From positions 1 through 55,903 of the forward strand of contig JAITRW010000002.1 in NCBI GenBank assembly GCA_031288175.1: a stretch of 55,903 nt of DNA. The letters run 5' to 3'. Source of the DNA: Tannerellaceae bacterium (GTDB taxonomy: Bacteria > Bacteroidota > Bacteroidia > Bacteroidales > Tannerellaceae). This document shows positions 33,009 to 42,985 of this stretch, in pieces. Position numbers and translations under genes: made by a program. Under the pieces are notes generated by a model. That model saw only the letters and a program-made list of their open reading frames with translations, did no database searches and was not told where the DNA came from. Every line of letters starts with the position of its first letter. Position 1 is the stretch's first letter.

Positions 33009-36000
33009 ATGAATATGGAAAGAGAAGGGAAGAAAAGAGGATTATATAATCCTGAGTATGAGCGCGATGCGTGCGGTGTAGGAATGATTGTGAACATCCA
33101 TGGAGAGAAATCGCACGAGATTGTGGAATCGGCACTGAAAGTGTTGGAAAATATGCGTCATCGGGGTGCCGAAGGAGCTGATAACAAGACAGGTGACGGT
33201 GCAGGGATCCTGTTGCAGATCCCTCATGAATTTATTTTGTTACAGGGTATTCCGGTACCGGAAAAGGGAAAATATGGAAGCGGGCTGGTATTTCTCCCAA
33301 AAGATCCCGCTCATCAATCCGAATTGTTGAGTATCCTGATCGAAGAAATTGAAAAGGAAGGTTTGGCGTTGATGCACTTGCGCAAGATGCCCGTCAATTC
33401 GGAGATACTGGGTAAAGATGCAGCTGCCACGGAACCGGACATCAAGCAGGTGTTTATTACGGGCTGTAATAATCAGGATACGCTTGAGTTGAAACTGTAC
33501 CTCATCCGTAAGCGGGTAGAACAGGTTGTAGAGACGCTTCCCGAAGAGGTACGGAAGGATTTCTATGTCGCCTCGCTTTCTACGCGCAATATCGTCTATA
33601 AGGGGATGTTGCAGTCCATGCAATTGCGTCATTATTATCCTGATCTGACGAGTAAAAATTTCACGAGTAGCATTGCGCTGGTACATTCGAGATTCAGCAC
33701 AAATACCTTCCCTACGTGGAGCCTTGCACAGCCGTTCCGCTTGCTGGCGCATAATGGGGAGATCAATACGATACGGGGAAATCGGGCTTGGATGAAGGCG
33801 CGGGAAGGTGTGCTGGCTACGGCGGCTATCCCAGATATTGATGCGATCCGCCCTATCGTCCAGCCACGAATGAGTGATAGTGCTTCGTTAGACAACGTAT
33901 TGGAATTCTTCGTCGCTTCAGGGATGAGTTTACCGCACGCCATGGCTATGCTGGTACCGGAAAACTTTAACGAAAAGAATCCGATCAGCGAAGATCTGAA
34001 AGCCTTCTACGAATACCATTCCATATTAATGGAGCCATGGGATGGACCGGCTGCTTTATTGTTCAGTGATGGACGGTACGCAGGTGGTATGCTTGACCGT
34101 AACGGATTGCGTCCGGCGCGTTACCTGATCACGGAGAACGATATGATGGTTGTGGCTTCCGAAGTAGGTGTGATGAACTTCGAAGCGAAGGAGATAAAGG
34201 AAAAAGGACGTTTGCAGCCGGGCAAGATCTTGCTTGTTGATACGGAAAAGGGTGAAGTGTATTATGATAAAGAGATTAAGCAACAACTCGCCGAGGCGCA
34301 TCCATATAGGAATTGGCTGGCCGCGAATCGTGTGGAGCTGGATGAATTAAAGTCAGGACGTAAAGTACCCCATACAGAAAAAGATTTTTACCGTTTGCTT
34401 CGAGCCTTCGGATATAACAGGGAAGACGTGGAGCGGGTGATTTCGCCGATGTGTAATACGGGAGCAGAACCTATCGGATCAATGGGTAACGATACGCCAT
34501 TGGCTGTCTTTTCTTCTCGCCCGCAGTCGCTCTTCAACTATTTCCGTCAGCAGTTTGCCCAGGTGACGAACCCGCCCATTGACCCTATCCGCGAAGAGCT
34601 GGTCATGAGCCTGACGGAATACATCGGAGGAGTTGGGAACAAGGTCATCAAACCGAGTGAAAAACATTGTAAGATGGTTCGTCTCAACCATCCTATACTG
34701 ACCAACACACAGTTGGACCTGCTCTGCAATATCCGTTACAAAGGCTTTAAGTCGCTCAAATTGCCGATGCTTTTTGAAAAGGAAAAGGGACGCAAGGGTT
34801 TGAAGACCGCCTTGGATAAGCTTTGTAAAATGGCAGAACAGTCGGTAGCCGAAGGTGTGAATTACATTATTCTGAGTGACCGGAATGTGAGTGAAACTTA
34901 TGCGCCTATACCCTCGTTGTTAGCTGTAAGTACGGTACATCATCACTTGATTTCGGTGCAGAAGCGTGTGCAGACGGCCCTTGTGGTAGAGACCGGCGAA
35001 GTACGCGAAGTGATGCACTCCGCTTTGCTGTTGGGTTACGGGGCAAGCGCTATCAATCCCTACATGGCTTTTGCCATCATCAAGGATCTGGTGGAGAAGA
35101 AAGAGCTCCAGCTGAATTACGAAACAGCGCGTAAGAATTACATCAAAGCCATCTGCAAAGGTCTGTTCAAAATCATGAGTAAGATGGGTATCAGCACCAT
35201 CCGCAGTTACCGAGGTGCGCAGCTCTTTGAAGCGATCGGACTTGGACAGGAGATCATTAACGAGTATTTTCACGGAACCACGAGTAACGTTGGGGGTGTA
35301 CGGTTGGACGAGTTGGTGGCTGACATCACCGCCATGCACGATGAGGCTTTCAAAAAGCAGCCCAACGAAATATTGGAACACAGGGGTGTATATGCTTTCC
35401 GTAAAGATGGTGAAAAACATGCCTGGAACCCCGAAACCATCTCAACGTTGCAATTGGCCACACGATTGGGTAGTTACAAAAAGTTCAAAGAATATTCCTG
35501 CCTAGTAGACGAGAAAGAACATCCCATCTTCTTGCGCGACTTTTTTGTCATAAAAAAAGGTAAGCCTATACCTCTTGAGCGGGTTGAACCGGCTTCCGAG
35601 ATAATGAAACGTTTCGTCACCGGCGCTATGAGTTTTGGTTCTATCAGCCGCGAAGCGCACGAAGCGATGGCAATGGCGATGAATAAGATACATGGGCGTA
35701 GTAATACCGGAGAAGGTGGGGAAGACCCTGCACGTTTCATCTCCTTACCTGACGGCACTTCATTGCGTTCGGCGATTAAGCAGGTTGCCTCAGGGCGTTT
35801 CGGTGTGACCACTGAATATTTGGTGAATGCCGACGAAATACAAATTAAGATAGCTCAGGGAGCGAAGCCGGGAGAAGGTGGACAGTTACCGGGTTATAAA
35901 GTAGACGACATCATTGCCCGCACACGCCACTCCATTCCGGGTATCTCCCTCATTTCTCCGCCCCCACATCACGATATTTATTCTATCGAAGACCTTGCCC

Positions 36001-37520
36001 AACTCATCTTCGACCTGAAAAACGTAAATCCGGTGGCAGAGATAAGTGTCAAGTTAGTGTCGGAAAGTGGTGTCGGTACGATTGCCGCCGGCGTAGCTAA
36101 AGCGAAAGCCGACCGTATCATTATTTCCGGCGCGGAGGGAGGAACAGGAGCTTCGCCGATGAGTTCCATTCGTTATGCGGGATTGCCGCCCGAATTGGGT
36201 TTGTCCGAAACACAACAGACACTCGTAGTGAATAATCTGCGCGGACAGGTACGTTTGCAGACCGATGGACAATTGAAGACGGGGCGTGACATTGTGTTAA
36301 TGGCCATGTTGGGTGCGGAAGAGTATGCCTTCGCGACGGCTGCTTTGATCGTGTTGGGTTGTGTGATGATGCGTAAGTGCCATATTAACACTTGTCCCGT
36401 AGGTGTAGCGACACAGGATAAGGAGTTACGTAAACGTTTCACGGGACGCCACGAGTATCTCGTCAATTACTTCTCTTTCCTTGCTGAGGAAGTGCGCGAA
36501 CGTCTTGCGGAAGCAGGGTTTGAAAAGTTGGACGATGTGATTGGACGTACCGACTTGTTGACGGCGAAAATCTCAGGTACGCTTCCGAAACACAGTCTAC
36601 TGGATTTCAGTCGCTTGTTGCACTTCCCTGAACAGGCTACGACCAACTCTATTCGTCGTACCATCGCTCAACGTCATCTTATTGATGGCGTAAGGGATAT
36701 TGATATCATTCGTCAGGCGAAAGTAGCTGTTGAAGCAAAGCAGGAAGTCTCTCTTGACTACGCCATCGTTAATACCGATCGTTCCGTCGGTGCCATGTTG
36801 TCCGGTGAGATCGCCAAGCGTTATGGTAATGAGGGCCTGCCGGAAGACACTATCAATATCAAGTTCAAAGGTTCTGCCGGACAAAGTTTCGGGGCTTTCC
36901 TTGCGCGTGGTGTACACTTCCGTTTGGAAGGAGAAGCCAATGACTATTTGGGAAAAGGATTGAGCGGAGGCCGTATCAGTTTGATGCCCCCAATCCGTTC
37001 TACGTTTGTGGCCGAAAACAATACGATTGCCGGTAATACCCTCCTTTACGGAGCAACAAGTGGAGAGGTATACATCAACGGGCGTGTCGGGGAACGTTTC
37101 TGTGTACGTAATTCGGGTGCTATCGCTGTGGTCGAAGGTGTTGGTGACCACTGTTGTGAGTACATGACCGGTGGACGAGTAGTCGTATTGGGACGGACAG
37201 GTAGTAACTTTGCCGCCGGTATGAGCGGAGGAGTAGCCTACGTATGGGATCAGGCTGGTGATTTTGATTTCTACTGTAATATGGAGATGGTGGAACTTTC
37301 GCTTGTAGAAGATGCCGCAGCCCGTAAGGAGTTGCATGAACTCATCCGCAAGCATTACCATTTCACCGGAAGTCGCCTTGCCGGACAAATCCTTGACAAA
37401 TGGGAACATTTCCTTGATGAATTCATTCAAGTTATTCCCATTGAGTTCAAGAAAGTCTTGCAAGAAGAGCAGATGAAGAAACTCCAGAAGAAAATTGCCG
37501 AAGTGTCACGTGATTATTGA
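33009..37520 (+). CDS. gltB: Glutamate synthase large (alpha) subunit
   Basis: Converts glutamine and 2-oxoglutarate to two glutamates. At 1503 residues it has the full four-domain layout. The Ntn glutaminase domain has Cys22 (R-D-A-C-G-V-G), which must become the N-terminal nucleophile after removal of a short propeptide. The central domain and the FMN-binding barrel follow (G-A-E-G-G-T-G-A-S region). The 3Fe-4S cluster motif is C-x5-C-x4-C in C-V-M-M-R-K-C-H-I-N-T-C-P. The C-terminal GXGXG beta-helix is present. The small subunit gene gltD is not next to it, unlike in many relatives, so the electron-donating subunit must be encoded elsewhere or not be used. Confidence 0.95.
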   Translation: MNMEREGKKRGLYNPEYERDACGVGMIVNIHGEKSHEIVESALKVLENMRHRGAEGADNKTGDGAGILLQIPHEFILLQGIPVPEKGKYGSGLVFLPKDPAHQSELLSILIEEIEKEGLALMHLRKMPVNSEILGKDAAATEPDIKQVFITGCNNQDTLELKLYLIRKRVEQVVETLPEEVRKDFYVASLSTRNIVYKGMLQSMQLRHYYPDLTSKNFTSSIALVHSRFSTNTFPTWSLAQPFRLLAHNGEINTIRGNRAWMKAREGVLATAAIPDIDAIRPIVQPRMSDSASLDNVLEFFVASGMSLPHAMAMLVPENFNEKNPISEDLKAFYEYHSILMEPWDGPAALLFSDGRYAGGMLDRNGLRPARYLITENDMMVVASEVGVMNFEAKEIKEKGRLQPGKILLVDTEKGEVYYDKEIKQQLAEAHPYRNWLAANRVELDELKSGRKVPHTEKDFYRLLRAFGYNREDVERVISPMCNTGAEPIGSMGNDTPLAVFSSRPQSLFNYFRQQFAQVTNPPIDPIREELVMSLTEYIGGVGNKVIKPSEKHCKMVRLNHPILTNTQLDLLCNIRYKGFKSLKLPMLFEKEKGRKGLKTALDKLCKMAEQSVAEGVNYIILSDRNVSETYAPIPSLLAVSTVHHHLISVQKRVQTALVVETGEVREVMHSALLLGYGASAINPYMAFAIIKDLVEKKELQLNYETARKNYIKAICKGLFKIMSKMGISTIRSYRGAQLFEAIGLGQEIINEYFHGTTSNVGGVRLDELVADITAMHDEAFKKQPNEILEHRGVYAFRKDGEKHAWNPETISTLQLATRLGSYKKFKEYSCLVDEKEHPIFLRDFFVIKKGKPIPLERVEPASEIMKRFVTGAMSFGSISREAHEAMAMAMNKIHGRSNTGEGGEDPARFISLPDGTSLRSAIKQVASGRFGVTTEYLVNADEIQIKIAQGAKPGEGGQLPGYKVDDIIARTRHSIPGISLISPPPHHDIYSIEDLAQLIFDLKNVNPVAEISVKLVSESGVGTIAAGVAKAKADRIIISGAEGGTGASPMSSIRYAGLPPELGLSETQQTLVVNNLRGQVRLQTDGQLKTGRDIVLMAMLGAEEYAFATAALIVLGCVMMRKCHINTCPVGVATQDKELRKRFTGRHEYLVNYFSFLAEEVRERLAEAGFEKLDDVIGRTDLLTAKISGTLPKHSLLDFSRLLHFPEQATTNSIRRTIAQRHLIDGVRDIDIIRQAKVAVEAKQEVSLDYAIVNTDRSVGAMLSGEIAKRYGNEGLPEDTINIKFKGSAGQSFGAFLARGVHFRLEGEANDYLGKGLSGGRISLMPPIRSTFVAENNTIAGNTLLYGATSGEVYINGRVGERFCVRNSGAIAVVEGVGDHCCEYMTGGRVVVLGRTGSNFAAGMSGGVAYVWDQAGDFDFYCNMEMVELSLVEDAAARKELHELIRKHYHFTGSRLAGQILDKWEHFLDEFIQVIPIEFKKVLQEEQMKKLQKKIAEVSRDY

Positions 37521-37556
37521 ATCGTAGAAGAACGTACATAAACACACATAACAACA

Positions 37557-37709
37557 ATGAAAAGGACATTTCAACCTTCTAATAGGAAAAGGAAAAACAA
37601 GCATGGCTTTCGTTTACGGATGGCGACGGCTAACGGTCGCCGTGTGTTAGCCGCCCGTCGTGCGAAGGGTAGAGCTAAACTGACGGTTTCCGACGAATAC
37701 ACAGCGTAA
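37557..37709 (+). CDS. rpmH: 50S ribosomal protein L34
   Basis: A 50-residue, highly basic protein starting [12 protein letters not shown] and containing H-G-F-R-x-R-M-A-T-x-N-G-R-R-V-L-x-x-R-R-x-K-G-R, the hallmark of bacterial L34. The length is normal for the phylum. It sits 36 bases after gltB with a purine-rich, Shine-Dalgarno-free leader; the PASTA gene starts seven bases after its stop, so it probably leads the PASTA-rluD-ddl operon. Confidence 0.95.
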   Translation: MKRTFQPSNRKRKNKHGFRLRMATANGRRVLAARRAKGRAKLTVSDEYTA

Positions 37710-37716
37710 ACAGGTT

Positions 37717-38316
37717 GTGAGGTCGTTGCTCACGCACATGTTACTGGTAGCATTGGTGTCGTTGGGTATCTTGTTCGGGGTTTTTTATGGGCTGGATGTA
37801 TACACGCACCATAACGAGGCGGTTGCCGTACCCGACGTGAGAGGATTGACGGTGGATGAAGCTTCGCGTTTCTTTGTGTCCAAAAAGTTACGTTTTAGCG
37901 TAGTTGATTCCGTAGCTATTAGTAACGTGCCCCCTGGAACGATAGCGGATATAATTCCCACCGTAGGCGCAAAAGTGAAAGAAGGACGTATAGTTTTTCT
38001 CACTGTCCATTCGCCTGGTGCTCGGTTGAGAAGTGTGCCAGATGTATCTGATCTCTCTGTACGCGAGGCAGAGGAGTTGTTAAAGTCGATGGACTTTTAC
38101 GCGGTGCAACGGAAGTACGTAGCGGGGAATTATCGTGATCTGGTGATAGGATTAGAGTTGGGAGGTTGTGTCTTGGACCCGGGGGAGAAAGTACTGCCGG
38201 GAGCAGCGATCAGTTTATTAGTAGAAGATGGACAGGGAAAAATACCGGAAGAAGAACCGGCGGATTCCTCAATGGATTTGGAGGATTCGGAAGAGGATTT
38301 GATTAACTTCTTCTGA
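37717..38316 (+). CDS. PASTA domain membrane protein
   Basis: A 199-residue protein with one N-terminal transmembrane helix (~8-28) and an extracytoplasmic part of two clear PASTA repeats (V-P-D-V-R-G-L-T-V-D-E-A near 38 and V-P-D-V-S-D-L-S-V-R-E-A near 108), with a weaker third segment to ~175. It ends in an acidic tail. PASTA domains bind peptidoglycan or muropeptides in other proteins. There is no kinase or transpeptidase domain here. The start is GTG 37717, or ATG 37738 seven codons later; both keep the membrane helix. rluD follows two bases after the stop, then ddl, so a role near cell-wall synthesis is plausible. Confidence 0.85.
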   Translation: MRSLLTHMLLVALVSLGILFGVFYGLDVYTHHNEAVAVPDVRGLTVDEASRFFVSKKLRFSVVDSVAISNVPPGTIADIIPTVGAKVKEGRIVFLTVHSPGARLRSVPDVSDLSVREAEELLKSMDFYAVQRKYVAGNYRDLVIGLELGGCVLDPGEKVLPGAAISLLVEDGQGKIPEEEPADSSMDLEDSEEDLINFF

Positions 38317-38318
38317 AG

Positions 38319-39317
38319 ATGGATACGCTTTACGAACATTTTCGTTTTACTGCCGACAAAGGGCAGGGACTTTTGCGTGTCGACAAGTTCCTCACAGACC
38401 ATTTGCCACACGCCTCTCGCAACCGTATACAGTTGGCTGCCGAAGCCGGTTACATTCTGGTAAATGAAAAACCTGTAAAGAGTAACTATCGTATAAAACC
38501 GTTGGATGTCGTAACACTCTGCCTCAATCGCCCCCGTCGGGAGTGTGAGATTGTTCCTGAAGACATCCCCCTCGAAGTAGTTTACGAAGATGAAGACTTG
38601 TTGGTCGTAAACAAGCAAGCCGGTCTTGTAGTACATCCGGGGCACGGAAATTATACGGGGACTTTGGTAAATGCGCTTGCCTATTACTTTAAGGACAACC
38701 CTGATTACGATCCCTCCGACCCTCGCCTCGGACTTGTACACCGTATTGACAAAGACACTTCCGGATTGTTACTCGTTGCCAAGAATCCCGAGTCCAAGAG
38801 TAACCTTAGTTTGCAATTCTACCATAAGACTACTCGGCGTAATTATCAGGCCCTCGTTTGGGGTATTGTGCGCGAAGAAGAAGGACGTATTGAAGGGAAC
38901 GTAGGCCGCGATATGCGCGACCGTACGCTGATGACCGTTTTTCCCGATAGTGAACAGGGAAAAGAAGCCATTACCTACTACCGTGTACTGGAGCGCCTTG
39001 GCTATGTCACCTTGGTGGAATGTACGCTCGAAACGGGACGTACCCACCAGATACGGATCCACATGAAATATATCGGGCATACCGTTTTCAATGATGAACG
39101 CTACGGAGGAAACGCGATCCTCAAAGGAAATACGTTTACTAAATACCGGCAGTTTGTAGAGAACTGTTTCACCGTTTGCCCTCGGCAAGCCTTGCATGCC
39201 AAGACACTTGGCTTTCGTCACCCTGTTAGTGGGAAACAGCTCTTTTTTGATTCCCCTCTACCTGGGGATATGAAGCAACTTGTAGAGAAATGGCGCACTT
39301 ACGCATTTTCTAATTGA
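38319..39317 (+). CDS. rluD: RluD-type ribosomal large subunit pseudouridine synthase
   Basis: Isomerises uridine to pseudouridine in 23S rRNA (helix 69 in E. coli RluD). The 332-residue protein has an S4 RNA-binding domain first (R-V-D-K-F-L-T-D with A-G-Y-I-L-V-N) and then the RluA-type catalytic domain. Catalytic Asp lies in L-V-H-R-I-D-K-D-T-S-G-L-L. The G-R-T-H-Q-I-R-I-H-M motif and the L-H-A-K-T-L-G-F-x-H-P end are present. It is two bases from the PASTA gene and 12 from ddl. Assignment to RluD rather than RluC is by the S4 domain and operon context. Confidence 0.93.
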   Translation: MDTLYEHFRFTADKGQGLLRVDKFLTDHLPHASRNRIQLAAEAGYILVNEKPVKSNYRIKPLDVVTLCLNRPRRECEIVPEDIPLEVVYEDEDLLVVNKQAGLVVHPGHGNYTGTLVNALAYYFKDNPDYDPSDPRLGLVHRIDKDTSGLLLVAKNPESKSNLSLQFYHKTTRRNYQALVWGIVREEEGRIEGNVGRDMRDRTLMTVFPDSEQGKEAITYYRVLERLGYVTLVECTLETGRTHQIRIHMKYIGHTVFNDERYGGNAILKGNTFTKYRQFVENCFTVCPRQALHAKTLGFRHPVSGKQLFFDSPLPGDMKQLVEKWRTYAFSN

Positions 39318-39329
39318 AAAATACTTCAC

Positions 39330-40313
39330 GTGAAAAAGAATATAGCCATTGTTGCAGGAGGAGATTCGTCGGAATACGTGGTTTCCCTTAAAAGTGCGGA
39401 AGGGATACGGTCTTTCATGGATCAGGAACGGTACAATGTCTACCTTGTCCTTATCCGTAAATACGATTGGCATGTTATATTGCCCGATGGAGGAAAGATT
39501 CCCGTTAACAAGGATATGTTCGGTTTTTACGAAAGAGGGCAATACATACAGTTTGACTTTGCTTACATCACCATTCATGGAACGCCTGGAGAGAACGGTA
39601 TCTTACAAGGCTATTTTGAGTTGACAGGTATCCCCTATTCCTCTTGCGGCGTACTTGCAAGTGCGCTTACTTTCAACAAATACAATTGTAGTGCCTTCTT
39701 GCGCAGTTTTGGTATCCGAACAACATCCTCTATTCTTTTGCGAAAGGGTGATGTGGTGGCAGATGAAGAGATTGTTGCCCGTTTGGGACTACCCCTCTTC
39801 GTAAAACCTAACGAAGGAGGTAGTAGTTTCGGTACCACTAAAGTAAAAACAACCGAACAGATAAAACCTGCTATTCGTAAGGCTTTAGAAGAGGAAGGGA
39901 ATGGCGTATTGATGGAAAGTTTCGTGGAAGGAACGGAAGTAACTTGCGGATGTTATAAGGTGAAAGGTAAAGAAGTTATACTTCCCCTTACCGAAGTTGT
40001 TCCCGCTAATGAATTCTTCGATTATGACGCCAAATACAATGGACAGGTGGAAGAGATAACCCCTGCTCGCATATCCGGTGAGCTTACCCGAATCATACAA
40101 CAGCGAACTTCCCGCATTTACGAGCTTATTGATGCTCGTGGTATCATCCGCGTGGACTATATCATTCCTAAGACATTGTCCGGTGACGGAGACCCTTGCC
40201 TGCTCGAAGTGAACACTACTCCCGGAATGACAGCCACAAGTTTCTTTCCCCAGCAGGTCTGTGCCGCCGGTATGGAAATGAGAGACGTACTAACCGACAT
40301 CATAGAGGACTGA
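39330..40313 (+). CDS. ddl: D-alanine--D-alanine ligase
   Basis: Makes the D-Ala-D-Ala dipeptide of peptidoglycan in the cytoplasm. The 327-residue ATP-grasp protein starts with I-A-I-V-A-G-G-D-S-S-E. It has the conserved H-G-T-P-G-E-N-G, P-F/L-F-V-K-P-N-E-G-G-S-S-F-G and the C-terminal L-E-V-N-T-T-P-G-M-T metal-binding end. The H-G-T-P-G-E-N-G form (instead of H-G-x-x-G-E-D-G) is common in Bacteroidota. The start is GTG 39330; no in-frame ATG is nearby. It follows rluD by 12 bases and precedes an acyltransferase by three. Confidence 0.95.
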   Translation: MKKNIAIVAGGDSSEYVVSLKSAEGIRSFMDQERYNVYLVLIRKYDWHVILPDGGKIPVNKDMFGFYERGQYIQFDFAYITIHGTPGENGILQGYFELTGIPYSSCGVLASALTFNKYNCSAFLRSFGIRTTSSILLRKGDVVADEEIVARLGLPLFVKPNEGGSSFGTTKVKTTEQIKPAIRKALEEEGNGVLMESFVEGTEVTCGCYKVKGKEVILPLTEVVPANEFFDYDAKYNGQVEEITPARISGELTRIIQQRTSRIYELIDARGIIRVDYIIPKTLSGDGDPCLLEVNTTPGMTATSFFPQQVCAAGMEMRDVLTDIIED

Positions 40314-40316
40314 ATT

Positions 40317-41459
40317 ATGTTTGAAGATATCCGACCTTTCTGCAATGAAGAAGTTCCCCATGCGATTGAATCCTTATTGGGGGAGACTGCTTTCTTCCGT
40401 GCCTTGCGTTTTATTAAGCCCGAATTCGATGAAGAAGCCTTCATTGTAGCCTTGCGTGCCTGTAAAACGAAGGAAGAATTCAAACATGTGCTGGCCTATG
40501 ATGCAGTGACCTCCATTGCGATGGCGACTACTTTTTCGCTTGACATCTCCGGGGGAAGTCGGCTGGCGCAAGGAATCCCTTGCACGTTCATCTCCAATCA
40601 CAGGGATATTATACTTGATGCTGCCTTTCTCAACACCACGCTTTTCAACGTCGGGCGAGGGATGACGCAGATAGCTATCGGCAGTAATCTTTTTGTTTGG
40701 CCGTGGATTGAGACGCTTGTACGTTTGAACAACAGTTTTATCGTCAAGCGAGGGCTTCCTCTCCGCCAGCAGCTTGAGGCCAGCCGTACCCTTTCGCAAT
40801 ACATCCACTATACGATCAAAGAGACGCGCGAATCTTTGTTGATCGCCCAACGCGAGGGACGTTGTAAGGATTCCAATGACCATACTCAAGGGAGTATCCT
40901 CAAAATGCTCAATATGGCAGGAGAAGGGAATATCCTCGACAATCTCCTTGCTCTGAATATCGTTCCCATAGCCCTCTCTTACGAGATAGATCCCTGTGAT
41001 TACCTAAAGGCGCGGGAGTACCAGCAGAAACGTGATAATCCTGCTTATGAAAAAAATCCGCACGACGATCTCTTAAACATGGAAACAGGTATCCTTTCCT
41101 ACAAAGGGCGCGTCCACATCACGATCGGACATCCTATTAATGATGTGATCGCAAGTGTTGACAGGGGAATGGATAAAGTGGAGCTTTATGCCGCCATTGC
41201 TAAGGTGATTGACCGCGAGATACACCTCTCTTACCGTTTTTATGCCAATAATTACATCGCTTACGACCTGCTTACCGAAGTCCAGCGTTTTTCTTCTCTT
41301 TACAGTCCGCAGGAAAGGGTACAGTTTGAAGAGTATCTCCAACGGCAGGTCGACAAAATATCCCTTCCCAATAAGGACGAGGCCTTCCTGCGCAATAAGA
41401 TCCTTGAGATGTATAGCAATCCACTCAGAAACCACCTCATTGCCCTGCAAGGCGAATGA
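40317..41459 (+). CDS. PlsC-like 1-acylglycerol-3-phosphate acyltransferase family protein
   Basis: A 380-residue protein with the acyltransferase signature in F-I-S-N-H-R-D-I-I-L-D (residues ~90), a variant of H-x4-D. Further blocks match the glycerophospholipid acyltransferase family: N-N-S-F-I-V-K-R and later I-V-P-I-A-L-S-Y-E. Parts of the gene, including the long N-terminal ~85 residues, are not typical of PlsC, so it may be a Bacteroidota-specific branch with another acceptor, for example ornithine or a lipid A precursor. No membrane helix is obvious. It is the last gene of the rpmH-ddl operon. Confidence 0.78.
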   Translation: MFEDIRPFCNEEVPHAIESLLGETAFFRALRFIKPEFDEEAFIVALRACKTKEEFKHVLAYDAVTSIAMATTFSLDISGGSRLAQGIPCTFISNHRDIILDAAFLNTTLFNVGRGMTQIAIGSNLFVWPWIETLVRLNNSFIVKRGLPLRQQLEASRTLSQYIHYTIKETRESLLIAQREGRCKDSNDHTQGSILKMLNMAGEGNILDNLLALNIVPIALSYEIDPCDYLKAREYQQKRDNPAYEKNPHDDLLNMETGILSYKGRVHITIGHPINDVIASVDRGMDKVELYAAIAKVIDREIHLSYRFYANNYIAYDLLTEVQRFSSLYSPQERVQFEEYLQRQVDKISLPNKDEAFLRNKILEMYSNPLRNHLIALQGE

Positions 41460-41504
41460 ATCCTCCACACCCTCGTCTTTCCTCCCTATTTACGGTGCGT
41501 TCGC

Positions 41505-42980
41505 TTACCGGAAGAGAGTAATCCTGTCATAATCATCCACAGAGAGTAGGCTCGCATCCTTCCGCATCAGAAGGGTATACGCCACTCCCGAGATTGCCAT
41601 CCCGAACATCAGCGCATTCTCACTCATGAAACTCAATTCCGGTAACACGTATCCTATCAAAGGAAGGAGCATTCCCAGAGCAAGTGAAGTGATGGCATGC
41701 GGATTGAAACCTGCCTTGTAGTTATACCGTCCGTTGGGATTGTAAAGTTCCTGCAACGCAATCCTCTTTTTGCGCACTATCCAATAGTCTGTTAGCGCGA
41801 TCCCATTCATAGGCCCGATCAAAACACCAAAAAAATTCAAGATATTGAAAACAAAATGATTGAAATTCTCCAAAATATACCATGGCTGCATCACAATAGC
41901 TACCGCACCCGTCGCCATCGCTCCTGCGGCAAACGATAAACGTCTCGGGTAAAGATTTTCCATCGCCCTGGCCGGCGCCACTAGGTTCGCTACCACATTC
42001 ACCATGATTGATGACAATGCAATCACTACTCCCCCAATGAAAATGACAGGCTTGGGAAACTTCACCAGCAACTGCTCCGGATACCATATTGCCTCCCCAA
42101 ACAATGCAATCGTCACCGACGTCACGCAAATCGCTACGAACGCAACGGCCGTCATCGTCAGTGGTAATGAGAAGGCCTGCCCTCTGATTTGTGCCTTGTT
42201 GGATACTCCATAACGCGTAAAGTCCGAAATATTCAATGATACCGTCGCCCAGAAGCTGATCACTACCGTCAGGCACGGAAAAAAAACTTTGAAAAAGTCC
42301 CCCGCCTCAGTCAACCTCCCCTGTTGTGAAAGGATAGGTCCCAATCCGTGCCCCGCTGAAATCGCCCATATGAAAAGGCCTAATGCCGAGATCCCTACCA
42401 ATGGGGAAGCTATCTTTATGAACGAACGGATTGATTGTAGCCCCTTCGCACCGAGCGCTACATTCACTATAAGGAATTCAAAAAAGATGATCATCGTATG
42501 GGAATCCTCCTCGTCCCATGATTCGAACACAATACATAGCATATCGTCAATAGCTGTCGCTCCTATCCACGTGTTGATCCCGAACCATCCCGCCGATACC
42601 GTCCCCCTAAGTAACGTCGGGATGTGTGAACCTTGCCTCCCGAACCATATTTTGGCAAACATAGGGTAAGGGATCCCGAACTTGCATCCTGCACTCGCAT
42701 TCAGCAATAGAGGGATCAGTACGATCACGTTTCCCAAGAAGATAGTTATCAACGATTGCCACCAGTTCATCCCCAGGGTAAGGAATCCACTTGCCATTGT
42801 ATACGAAGGGACACATACGCACATCCCTATCCATAGGGATGCGAAGGTACCTGCTCCCCATGAATGTTCATCCTGCGTACAGGGACGGAAGTCTTCATTC
42901 CACAAAGGAGATGTCCTTATACGCTCCATCGCCTCGTTGGTCAGCACGACGATACCCTTCTCTTCTATCTGAGACTTCAT
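41505..42980 (-). CDS. NCS1 family nucleobase/allantoin-type permease
   Basis: A 491-residue inner membrane protein with about 12 helices of the nucleobase:cation symporter-1 family. The N-terminus has P-L-W-N-E-D-F-R-P and W-x-x-x-T-F-A-S-L-W-I-G-M, then G-I-P-Y-P-M-F-A and G-W-F-G-I-N-T-W-I-G, all typical of the allantoin/uracil/hydantoin branch. It probably takes up a nucleobase or hydantoin-like compound with H+ or Na+; the substrate is not decided. ATG 42980 is chosen since it lies five bases after the alcohol dehydrogenase stop and starts the hydrophilic N-terminus. It is the last gene of the leftward cluster. Confidence 0.85.
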   Translation of the reverse strand: MKSQIEEKGIVVLTNEAMERIRTSPLWNEDFRPCTQDEHSWGAGTFASLWIGMCVCVPSYTMASGFLTLGMNWWQSLITIFLGNVIVLIPLLLNASAGCKFGIPYPMFAKIWFGRQGSHIPTLLRGTVSAGWFGINTWIGATAIDDMLCIVFESWDEEDSHTMIIFFEFLIVNVALGAKGLQSIRSFIKIASPLVGISALGLFIWAISAGHGLGPILSQQGRLTEAGDFFKVFFPCLTVVISFWATVSLNISDFTRYGVSNKAQIRGQAFSLPLTMTAVAFVAICVTSVTIALFGEAIWYPEQLLVKFPKPVIFIGGVVIALSSIMVNVVANLVAPARAMENLYPRRLSFAAGAMATGAVAIVMQPWYILENFNHFVFNILNFFGVLIGPMNGIALTDYWIVRKKRIALQELYNPNGRYNYKAGFNPHAITSLALGMLLPLIGYVLPELSFMSENALMFGMAISGVAYTLLMRKDASLLSVDDYDRITLFR

Positions 42981-42985
42981 CTCTT

